A DNA stretch of 64,000 nt from Glandiceps talaboti (taxonomy: Eukaryota; Hemichordata; Enteropneusta; Spengelidae). Position 1 is the stretch's first letter. The number at the start of each line of letters is the position of its first letter. Of this stretch, positions 49,894 through 60,967 are shown in pieces. Position numbers and translations under genes: made by a program. The DNA is taken from contig NC_135566.1 of NCBI RefSeq assembly GCF_964340395.1, positions 4,391,001-4,455,000 on the forward strand, read 5' to 3'. A model generated the notes under the pieces. It made no database searches. It was given only the letters and a program-made list of their open reading frames with translations, and was not told where the DNA came from.

Positions 49894-52800
49894 ACATAAG
49901 CCAGTGTCAGTCAAAAAAGACCAATTCCTGCTCAAGCTTCTGAAAAGTTGAAAATCACAACGCACGTTATTTCTCAATCGATTTTTATCATTTTAAAATT
50001 CCATCATTCGTAACAACGCTTTTGTTGTCAACCAGTACATTTTAAGAAACTTCTCAAAGTGTCTTAATTTATTTGTGAAAATACATTCTCCAATATATCT
50101 ATATATTTAGAGGGAAAATGGTGACTTTTTCATGGACAAAGTCAGTTTCTATATAATTACGTCCTTACTTCGTTTTTATCGAACATTTCTGAACAAAAGA
50201 AAATTCACTTCCCGGTTTGTACTAAAAACCGAATTACCTTTAAAACGAAAGGAAAGGCTTTTATCTTGCAAATATGTTCAACTTTTTGGTCTGTTGAACT
50301 ACTTGGTTGAAAAACACAAATTATAAAAATGTTAGGATGTTAAATGCTCTTGTCTGTGCATGGTTTAGGAGTAATGCGTCGTGTCGTACAACTGTTATGC
50401 CAAGTACAGAAAATATCCAACGGTCTGTCGGGGTGATATTTGAAATATCAGTCACAGACCTAGATTATAAGAATTACAGCTACAATCTGTAGTCCACAGT
50501 CGTATTAGTAGCACTAAGATGGTGGGGATGGGGGGGGGGGACTCTCATGAACATAGACTCAAGGCAGTTGCAAGAAGTTATATGCGAGTATTAAAAATGA
50601 AGAGGTAAAATTAAAAGTTGGAACAGATCTATAATCTTGCTGTATGTGTACTCGAAGTGTTTGTGTGGTGATTTATATTTTTAGCGGTTTCCCGCTAACA
50701 CTAATTAGTACGGTGGTAAATGTACACTGTCGAATTATCCTGATTTGCTTTACCCGCTTGCCTCCCACACATACACACACACACGGCAAGAGGCGGGAAA
50801 ATGTTTTTAACATGAGTGGAAGGTAAATTTCCGTCTTTCTAATTTCTGACTTTTTACCAGGCTAATGTCTTATCGTTCGACCCATAGTTACGGAGAATGG
50901 GATGCCTGAACCCCCAATCAATCATAGAATCAGTCAGAAAAAACACAGGCGAGCACAGGCTGTCTGTATAATTGAGCACTAGGAGGTCTAAATTGACTTC
51001 TCTGTACAGCTAGAAAGATGATCGAAAACATTGTCTGCGATTGGAAAGTCGTCAAGTGGGAATTAGCCCTGGTCAGGATGCATTACTGTGGAGCGATTCT
51101 ACGCTAGACACAAGCCACCTTGTCTTAATAAAGCTTTTATTTATTAATATAGTTGACGGTCCAATATAAAAACTCATCGACAATGCCATCACACGGACAT
51201 CGATAGTAGTGGGTGTAAAGCGAGAGCTTTCACACGCTTTATTTAGACAATATTGTCGACGTGAAGTACTCGAGCTCACAAGTGACGGCATTGCAAAGAT
51301 CAATCTTAGTTTCGATGTGGTTTACAGAAGTAGACCACCTAAGTAACCTTTGTTGTAGCGTTTCGATTTTCAGGTTAGACAACTGCGAGTTAAGTTTATC
51401 GCGGATTTAAACCATCAGTTGGTGCACAATATTTTGTTTCGTAGATTTTTTTACCTTCTGTGATCACTGAATAAGTAGCAAAAACAAGGCGATTTGAAAT
51501 ATATCTGAAATGCACTTTGATATTATTACATTTTGTCAATTCTTAGAACAAACCGACGCTATATTTCAGAATATGGGATTTTGATATAAGTACTAATAAA
51601 AAAATCGTGTGGTTTGAATTACGCTCAATTTTTAGAATATGTTGGTAGGTAGATATTTTATTTTATTTTATTATATTTTTTATTCATGTGTCAGTGTCAA
51701 GTTTAGGTAGTTATGTTTTCCGTTGTTTTCGGTCTCTGTGTTATTGGTTTTTTCCCCATCAGATATACAGCCATTACAGATAGGGAGATCAGTTTTCTAA
51801 TTTTTTTATAAGTTGATGTCAGTTTCCGCATCCACTATTTCTGCGAGACTTCACAATTTTCGCGATTTTATTATTTTTTTCTCGAATATGTAAACATAAG
51901 TTTAGGGTCGGCAGTGAAAAACTAGATGGGGTCGGGTAACCAAACATTTTTTTCTTTAGGCTTAGGGCCCTTATTTTTTTCCAACATTGTAAATATTTAG
52001 CCAAAGTAATTTGTAAGTATTCAGCTTACTTCGCATTGAAGAAGTGGGATTTCTGTATCCTCTGGTTTTGAGTTCGATAATGGAATGAAAGACAAACAAG
52101 AGTAAACGTCTTATATTGTGATTACTCTTTGTCAAAAACTTTCAAAAAATTGATAACTTTGTGACGCCAGAATGTCCGAAAGAGAAAACTGAAATAATAG
52201 GTGCACATAAAAAAAATATTTGCTGTTGTGGTAACTCACTTTTTGTCAAAAATCTTTAAATTAAGATTTAACGTAAATTACAGAAACTACTAGTATTATA
52301 CTAACATGGAAATTAATATTAAAAACATTGCAGCTATTGTTACAAAAATCTACATCACTTACTCAAAATATGACCAAAAAGAAATATGAATAATTTTACA
52401 TATTCTTCCCCAGTGCATCTAAACATAGAAATTTGGCTTCTGCAGTATTGATATGAAATGGTGAAAAAGGGCCAGTTATATCTAGCAATACCATTCCCGC
52501 CATTTTTTTCTTTCGAAAATCGCCCCCTAAAATTCGTCACTGAATTGTAAAATTGTGGAGCTGGGCTTTTTTTTCTCTGTAGAAAAGTAAAGTAGATTTT
52601 TGATAAATTGTCATACTTTTATGTTCTATTTGAGAAGTATGCAAAAAGTAAGAGATCTTTCTTGGTGTTGAAAATAAAAATACAGCATCAAAACAAAACA
52701 GTAGGTTCTGACGTTTAATTTTGCAGTGTTTTCTGTACTACGATTTTGAACCTGAAAGTTGGTGTTCATAATACAGCGCATTAAATTTACTTCGATATAC

Positions 52801-54019
52801 CGGACAGCGTAGATTAATGTCTATGGACTCGGAAAAAAGTATGTGCACTCTGGATACGCATCGGGTTTTTGTAAACCGCGAACACATCTTTTTAAAATGA
52901 CAGACAAACGGCGTTCGATGTATCTGAATTCGTTGCAACCGCCACTGCAAATTTAGTGTCAAAACGATTGTCCTCGTGGCATTTATCAAAATTTACGACT
53001 ATGCAAATGACTCTTTGGAAGACCATTGATAATGAGAAAATATCAATTTCCACATTAAATGTGATCGTGACAAACCTAGCTGACGTCAGTGTATGATAAA
53101 AAGTCTTTTAGTGAAACCTTTGAAGGGTTAACGGTCACTGACTTAAGGGGTCTTTTCATCGACTGGCAATGACATCACGAAATGAGACTTCTATTGAATG
53201 GTCGACACTCTATTATCAAGAAAGTCGTTTGGGACGAAGCATCCACGAAAGATTTGGCGCCATCAGTCCCAAGGGTGGACTGTTGAATGACCATCTTCGT
53301 TAATAAGAAATGTATTTTCTTTCCTTGACTCAAAATCGGGAATAAAGGGCGAATGTCTCTCGCTAAACTATGGGCTGTAGGTTTCAACTCTCGCGAAGTT
53401 TGATACAACAAGAGATCGCGTGAGGTTCACTACCTTTAAAACAAGAACGAGATGAAACGATGACACATAGTGTCCTTTCGCTGACACGACTGAAAACAGC
53501 AAACGAAAAATTGTAACAATAGAAGTATATAAGCACAGTTACATATGAATTTTCAAAAACAACGTATAACATTAGACGAAAACTTATTTACACCTCAGAC
53601 CAATATAGTGGTCTGAGTTTACACCAATTCCAACGTATTTATGATATGTTGCATATATATATATATATATTTTATATTTCTGCAAAGGTGGTGTTGGGTG
53701 CAAATTCCAATTAACAAAAATATCTGCATTGTTACACTAATTATATCAAGGACGGCGTTATGCTGATCTATGCTGATTCATTTTTTTTGACAAAAGTCAT
53801 GGGTTAAAGTTTAGTCATGTTCTGCAGCGCACAGAAGTTCTAAACCGTGTGACAGTGACTGGATCATTCATTCACTTTCAAGAGGGAGTATCACTCTCAA
53901 ATCAAGTTTGCGGGCGTTATCAAGACTTGACTCGAGATTTAACTCTCTCTAAAATAAATCCATTGTTGAGTTTTATTTCAGTTACCTTGACAAAGAAACA
54001 ATACAGCAATAATATTGAG

Positions 54020-54020
<1 letters not shown>

Positions 54021-54051
<31 letters not shown>

Positions 54052-54215
54052 TGTATGTATGTATGTATGTATGTATGTATGTATGTATGTATGTATGTAT
54101 GTATGTATGTATGTATGTATGTATGTATGTATGTATGTATGTATGTATGTATGTATGTATGTATGTGATAATGTCTGTCTGTCTGTCTTTCTCTTTGTTT
54201 GTATATCGCCCTGCT

Positions 54216-54286
<71 letters not shown>

Positions 54287-54308
54287 CAAACAATCAATCA
54301 ATCAATCT
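54021..54308. repeat. TATG array followed by TCAA array
   Basis: TATG 54021-54166 (about 36 units), a TGTC stretch, then TCAA 54217-54308 (about 22 units) and a C/T-rich tail to about 54410. The mixed long frames here are repeat by-products. Confidence 0.97.
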
Positions 54309-56627
54309 GCCAATGATTCAGCAACAACTCTTCCCCTCCCCTCCCTCCCTTCCTACTTTCGCTCCCTCGCTCCCCTCATCCCTCCCTTCCCCCCCTCTCT
54401 CGCTGTCAAATGCGACAGTACAAAATCATAATTTCGTCAATGTTCAATACACAATTTTCTTTTCAACTTTTCGTAGCGTCGACATCTTCCCTAAAACATA
54501 TAGCACGGTTATTCAATCATTCTTCATGATGGTGCCTGTGTGCGTCGATGTAAAATACACATAAAGCGATTATGATTCGCCTGTCAATATCTTAATAAAC
54601 AAATAGACTTAAGATGAAGAGCTACTGACAAGAGATTTCAGCAAATCCACGCGACTGAGTTGGCATCACCGCAAATCTGGAACCGTCAAAATAGAGTCAG
54701 TTTTCTACTCTCTAATCTTAGAGAGGACAAGAACCATCCCTGTTGGTGCATAATAAGCTGATTAAAATTGACCCTGGAGCAAATTTGTCGCAAGGAAAGA
54801 AAATAAAACGCGGTGAAATGTCAACGATTAGAAAGCCAGGATGCGGGATGAGCTCTCTTTGTCCGTATAGACTCCATTGACTTGAACACGATAGCAGTGG
54901 AGCCCATGGCAGGGAATTCATATGTAACTCTAGAAGTACAGAATGGGCCATTTGAGGGTACGGCAAAGTAGTCACACAGAAAGATGATTGACGGACAAAA
55001 TGAAGAACCAAGTTTCTCCCGTTAGTTAGCTGAATATTTAAAAAAAAAAATTTTTTCATCAATTTGTCATAATAATATTTCAATTTTTATCCGAAAGTTC
55101 ATTAAAGTAAGCTTATATATAAAAATGTCCATATTGTATTACAAAAATCCCCCCCCAAAAAAAAAAAAATTGTGGTGGTAAGATAAGTTAATGTAAAAGT
55201 AGCCAAGCACTGACAATAATGATTAGGGTTGCTGATAATATTCATAGTATTTTATTTTTTGTAAAATATAACATAATAATAACAACAAAAACGCATACGC
55301 ACAAGAGATACAGAAAAGTGGCAAAAGGAAGTAACACAAGTCAAAGCTGATTCAACAGAATTATAGTTTTTGGTACAGACTACATACCAAAGTTTTGTAA
55401 TGTGACTATCTCTGATACAAACTTGATCAGAGTAAAAATGTTACTAGCGATTTCTTTTGCGATAAAAATGTGCGGCAAAAGCACGAAATTGTTTCGCGAT
55501 ATATTCATAGTTTACTTAACGAAACAGTCATACAAACAAGTCAACGAAAAAATTGCAGGAAATTCACTCAAGAAATACAAGATAGCAAGATAATTTCACA
55601 TTCTATGTTTCAATACATGAAAATCAATACAACATTTTTCTTCACCTGTACCCTTAATGAAATTATTCCAAGGTTTATTTTGAGATCGGGTCGTGTTTTT
55701 TTTTGCCCTGACATTTATGAAAATCAACAGCTGCGAGAACCCGTCATTGGGTACTTAAGCTTACTTGGTAACATTACCCGGATATTGGAAACAATGATAA
55801 GATGGGATGCCAAATAAGCTCATCAAGAAATAATTTAAGAAGTACGTCATCTTTTAAGCTTAAATCGTCGAGAAAAGGGTATGTACCCCGGAGTGCGCTT
55901 CTAGAGCTCTCTCTCCTAGTTAACATCCCCTTATTGGATGTCACCTTTCCCTGCGAGACGTGCATTACATGTAAAGTGCGGATTTGTACTAAAGGGCTAG
56001 TGCCTTTTGCGATAATGATGGATATCAAATTTCGACAAAACTATAATTTTTTGGTGTTGTTATTGAAATACTAGCTCATTACAGTTTTATTTCGTTCGTA
56101 TTTCTTCTGGCCGACAAATCTGTTAAATTTGGATACCGGATGTAAGCGGAATATTAGTGTTGTCAGATTTTTTTTCAACACCGGGTGTATTAAAGTTTTT
56201 TCTGGCAGTTTGTCAACTTCTAATCTTGTAGTGTTGCAACAGGATGGTAGTTCCTATCGTACGGTAAAAGCCAGGTGCGTAATCGTCGTGTAACGCAACA
56301 AAAATCGTATTAATACTGCGATGTCTTAGGGGCGAGATAAATAGTTCGATGTAGGATAAAAAGCTACATTCTTTTAGTTAGGCCTCACACCCCCATCCCC
56401 ACCTACTTCTAACTAATTTGGCCAAAATTGAAAATAATGTTTCAGCCAGCACAATCAGTTTCAAATTAATATGTAGTAGTATGTAGTGCTATGAATGCAA
56501 AGCCAGTATGTAGAGGAGAATAGCTCTAAGGCTTTTGTTGACACTGTACTATTCTTTAGTGCCCCGCATACAGCGACAATTCTTCAATTTTTCACTTGAA
56601 CATTTTTAAAAGAAATATTTGTATTTA

Positions 56628-56992
56628 GGGATATAAATAATAATAATAATGTTGGGTTCTTATAATAGCGCTTTCACAGGCCGTGCTCAAAGCGCTTTAC
56701 AATTATTACCCCTGGCTCGGATCAGAACGGCACAACGGCCCTTTAGTCTTCCTCAACTCCCCGGGGAGCATACAATCCATTGCAGCCATTTAAGCGCATA
56801 GGATTAAAGCCTTCACATTGCAACCTACATCCTACCAGGTCCCCAATTATACAGCTGGGTTGACACAGTCGTGGTTCAAATCTGGCCCAAGGACTTTAGC
56901 CACTCAGAAACAAACAGCAGACAGCGACGGGGCTCGAACCTGCAACCTGTAGATTCCAAGCCGGTCACGCTAACCATTCACCCATCATATAA
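56628..56992 (-). mobile_element. tRNA-derived SINE, near full length
   Basis: On the minus strand the head (56990 downward) has a pol III A-box-like TGGTTAGCGTGACCGG and a B box GGTTCGAGCCC, spaced as in a tRNA. A unique body follows, then a stem GCGCTTT/AAAGCGC near the 3' end, and the element ends in an ATT-repeat tail (56636-56650). ATATAAA occurs on both sides and may be the target-site duplication. The body is shared with the truncated copy at 49664-49893. Confidence 0.8.
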
Positions 56993-58179
56993 AACAGATC
57001 TACTAAAAGAAAAATCGTTTTTGTAGGTTGAGAACTAAAATGGCTATAAAAATTCCACCCAAAAATAATAGAATTTAGATTTCATCCAACAGTGAACTAC
57101 CGATTTCGCCCCTAATATTGTCTGAAATGAAGTTCAGTTGTTATCATTTCAATCTATTGAAATGCCTAAAAAAGTATACCTTGTAATAATTACAGTGTAC
57201 TGAATTGGTGACGCTTTGCTATTAAAGGTAATGGTACCATCACACAAACGGCTATTTCGCAATCAATGCTTCAGTTATGTTATTCTATAAACTTTGAAGG
57301 AGCAAAATGGAAAGTTCCGTAACATGTTTAAAAGTAAATCCTAGGTAGTTCAGGATATAAACTGATAAGTAAGTCTCAATTAAGACTTCAGTATGGAGAG
57401 ATTATGTATATATACTTTGTGTTATGGACACTACATGTTACCATAGACCCTGGTGGAGGGTCTATGATGTTACGGACACGATAAATCACCAAATCTAGCG
57501 CACGCATCCGAGACTGCAGTTTCTACTATACACACGAGTCACCTAAAGTTCTCCCAAGTACCAAATCGTCCTTAACTACCATTATTGTGGATGACATGCG
57601 AAAGTGACTTTTCAGGACTCCACCATGTTCTCTAATATATCACTCACCTTCAAAACTGTTTTTGTTACATTAACTTACTGTATTAATGTATACAAATCAC
57701 CATAAATGATAGCTGTAATCGTTTGCCAAACCCTATATGTGATATCATAACATCTTATAATCGTATAAAAACAAAACCAATAACGAAAGGCCCACAACCC
57801 CCCCCCCCCCAAAATTGTGCATAAATCTCTTTATAGAAGTAGGCTCACAACAAAATCGTTCTGTATCCAGTATGCACTATGCATCTAGATTGTTAGCACC
57901 CATATTTTGGTTGACCCAAATAACAGTAAAAAAAAGCATTTTCAGACCTCTTTTGGGATCAACAGGTGTTGTGGTATAAGACGAGGTCGAAACTTGTCTG
58001 TCTTGCAGAAATAGCTTTTAAACACAGGGAGCTTATTTTTTTTTAGTTTTGCCGAAATCTAGCTATAACAGTGCAACTGTACAGTGGAAATGAAGCACTG
58101 ATTGTGAAATTTCCAAAAATAAACACGAAGATTTTTGATACCCTAGCTGTTCAAATGAAGCAGAGTTAGGAGGATTTTT

Positions 58180-58315
58180 GTTGAGCCAAACGATAAAATG
58201 TAGCAATGTTGGTTAGATTTTTGGTACGCCAGATGTTGAAAAGAGGTATAGTAGTGTTAGTAAGATTTTTGTCAGGCCAGACGATAAAATGTAGCGGTGT
58301 TAGCAAGATTTGTAT
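58180..58315. repeat. 43-bp dispersed tandem family (locus 3)
   Basis: Three direct units, best preserved of the three loci: CGATAAAATGTAGCAATGTT, GTTAGTAAGATTTTTGTCAG, then GCCAGACGATAAAATGTAGC. Confidence 0.75.
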
Positions 58316-59199
58316 CGAGTTTGATGATTTGTTTGTACTCAACTGACTTCCATTGTACGACTAAACAACTATGAGGAGATCGCAAAAAGTACAGTGCTAG
58401 TATACCTGTACTAACTTATTCTCGACTAATAAGTGTTAACTTCTAACTGGTTTAAAATAAAAAAACACTGAATGTATTCGTTTATACTATTTTCTTCATC
58501 TTTCTCAGTAAATTATTAAACGTAAAGATACAATGGCGAGAGTTAAAATCCCGAGTTACAAGTGAAACGTGCAAGACGATAGAATTTAGAATTAGCTTCA
58601 AGCATACACGAAAACCGACGTACTCGTTACAATTGACACAGGACGATGTTAAAAAATAATATTAATTTTCGGAATCTTTCACAGTCGTTGAAATATTCCA
58701 TGCGCTCTCTGTAATGGGATACATCATTACGTGTCCGCGATGATCACGTGACATGGTGTATATTTGGGATAGGATAACTCATCATATCATCTGCAGGCTA
58801 AAAAGCGACTAAATTTCGAGGTGTTAAAAACTTGAGAATGCACAAACAGAACTTGAAAAACGGACCTACTTCCTCTTTCATTAATCAATTTATCAGGTCA
58901 GAGGTCACAATGATGCCACTTGATGAAACAATGATAGCAGAGCTTTCCAGATCTAGATGTATTGCAGTTATTTTTGTTTTGTTTAATGTGAATATTTACT
59001 ACTTACCGGAACATACACTTGAAGCCAGTAAACCTGAAACTGGTCGTCGTCTGACTCGACAATGTTTTAACTAAAAATTGCTTCATTTCTCATTTCATCG
59101 TCTGGCAGGACAAAAATCAAACCTATATTGTTACTTTTACTTAAATTGCTTGAATTACCATTATTTTAGCTGATCGTGTAAATGTGTATGCTTTAAAGG

Positions 59200-59682
59200 A
59201 AAAGTCCAGTTAGACTCATTTCTTAGTTCAAATATAAATAGTAAAAAGTCCAGTTAGACTCATTTCTTAGTTCAAATATAAATAGTAAAAAGTCCAGTTA
59301 GACTCATTTCTTAGTTCAAATATAAACAGTAAAAAGTCCAGTTAGACTCCTTTCTTAGTTCAAATATAAATAGTAAAAAGTCCAGTTAGACTCCTTTCTT
59401 AGTTCATATATAAACAGTAAAAAGTCCAGTTAGACTCATTTCTTAGTTCAAATATAAACAGTAAAAAGTCCAGTTAGACTCATTTCTTAGTTCAAATATA
59501 AACAGTAAAAAGTCCAGTTAGACTCATTTCTTAGTTCAAATATAAACAGTAAAAAGTCCAGTTAGACTCATTTCTTAGTTCAAATATAAACAGTAAAAAG
59601 TCCAGTTAGACTCCTTTCTTAGTTCAAATATAAACAGTAAAAAGTCCAGTCAGACTCATTTCTTATTTCAAATATAAATAGT
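59200..59682. repeat. minisatellite, 11 copies of a 44-bp unit
   Basis: The unit carries AAAAAGTCCAGTTAGACTC and TTCTTAGTTCAAATATAAA; GTCC recurs every 44 bases from 59204 to 59644. Copies differ at a few positions (CTCATT/CTCCTT, AAATAGT/AAACAGT). The low divergence suggests recent expansion. Confidence 0.95.
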
Positions 59683-60009
59683 ATCACGACAAAGAGATTA
59701 GGATCATCAGCAGAGGTTCCCATAAACCCTTGTAGGAATGATGTCATCACTAGAGTTTTTCCCATAAATCCTTGCAGGAAATCCCCAAAAATGGCTGAAC
59801 ACATGTCAAGTACTGTAGAGGTTTTTTACAAAGTTTCAAAATTTGAATAAGTTATCAAGGTACTGTTTTATAACCCAAATCGTTTGTAAAATAAAAGCAG
59901 GAATCATTGCAAGTGTACTAATTTAATGACGTCCGCTCGTTTGGCCATTGCGCATGTTCTGCGCGACGCACTCGGCAGGAACGAATAATTGTAAACCATA
60001 GACCCTTCA

Positions 60010-60285
60010 CCATTTATATTTACAAACAAGAACTTGGTATATATATGTTTTTTTTTCAAGTAGGAACACATAGTAGAGTTTTTTTTTATGGATGAAAAAA
60101 TCCAAAACAAATACAAATTTGTCATCCGTATGGCCACTTTAGATTTTGTACATAAGTGTATTGTATACATGTGTGTAATATAAAACTGCTGAATAAATGT
60201 CAGATGATATTTTTCTACTTGAAAAAAATAAATTAAAACAACATAGACCAAATCTGTATTTGTAACTCAATAATTGCAAAGGAAA
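60010..60285. repeat. rearranged relative of the palindromic element
   Basis: 60012-60068 resembles the right arm of the 32-kb element (ACAAACAAGAACTTGG, TTTTTCAAGTAGGAA) and 60217-60283 resembles its left arm (CTACTTGAAAAA, CAACATAGACCAA, GTAACTCAATA), so the order of the two arms is swapped. GGCCACTT lies between them. Confidence 0.65.
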
Positions 60286-60691
60286 AACTATCAACATGAA
60301 TTATTGCACTACAGGAAGAGAATGAAAACAAACCTTTTACACATGTTTTAGAGTTTTTGAATTATTGCGTTGCAAACATTTATTTAAGGTGTACCAAGGG
60401 TTGGGGCTGAAGTTAACGTGTACGACGCTGTTGCTCACTCAGTTTTGTACATTATTACATTTGAATTCAAGGCAAGAACCCTTCACAAATGCCAGATACA
60501 ATGTATAATTAAAAAATAAAATAAAAATCAGCATGTCGAAATGTAATATAAAACAAATAAAATCCATACAGGTTGTGTGCCACTGTGAATGGGATTTTTA
60601 ACAAGCACGTCAGATGGCAGTGCTGCCGTAGGTGGCAGGTTCTTAAGGTTTTATCGTCCAACTTGACCAGTTTCAATATACACTTGTCGTT

Positions 60692-60967
60692 ACATTTAGT
60701 CTATTTTATGTAGATGTTAAACATGACATTTAGTCTATTTTATAGTCTATTTTATATAGATGTTGAACGTTACATTTAGTCTATCTTATATAGATGTTGA
60801 ACGTTACATTTCGTCTATCTTATATAGATGTTGAACGTTACATTTAGTCTATTTTATATAGATGTTGAACGTTACATTTAGTCTATCTTATATAGATGTT
60901 GAACGTTACATTTAGTCTATCTTATATAGATGTTGAACGTTACATTTTGTCTATTTTATATAGGTTT
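60692..60967. repeat. minisatellite, 8 copies of a 34-bp unit
   Basis: The unit begins ACATTTAGTCTAT, followed by CTTATATAGATGTTGAACGTT. ACATTT occurs at 60692, 60726, 60772, 60806, 60840, 60874, 60908 and 60942; one interval has a 12-base internal duplication. It directly abuts the 3' end of the LINE remnant. Confidence 0.93.

Larger units (their letters stand above)
40531..60959. other. 5' flank of the T-box gene, no gene recognised
   Basis: About 20 kb with no open frame that looks coding. It contains an ACC array (41764-41827), a GA array (43745-43833), 43-bp family fragments (45440-45760, 58180-58315), two SINE copies, TATG and TCAA arrays (54021-54308), a 44-bp minisatellite (59200-59682), a rearranged palindrome-family copy (60010-60285) and a 34-bp minisatellite from 60692. 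Enhancers of the T-box gene could lie here but cannot be read from one sequence. Confidence 0.6.

Noticed and set aside
54718-56074. Cluster of 84-121-codon frames on both strands
   Set aside because: No recognisable motifs, and frames overlap on opposite strands. Possibly an old transposon fragment, but I cannot support it.
59200-59682. Regular 44-bp repeat considered as a CRISPR array
   Set aside because: There are no unique spacers between repeats, the units are contiguous, and the context is a eukaryotic genome.
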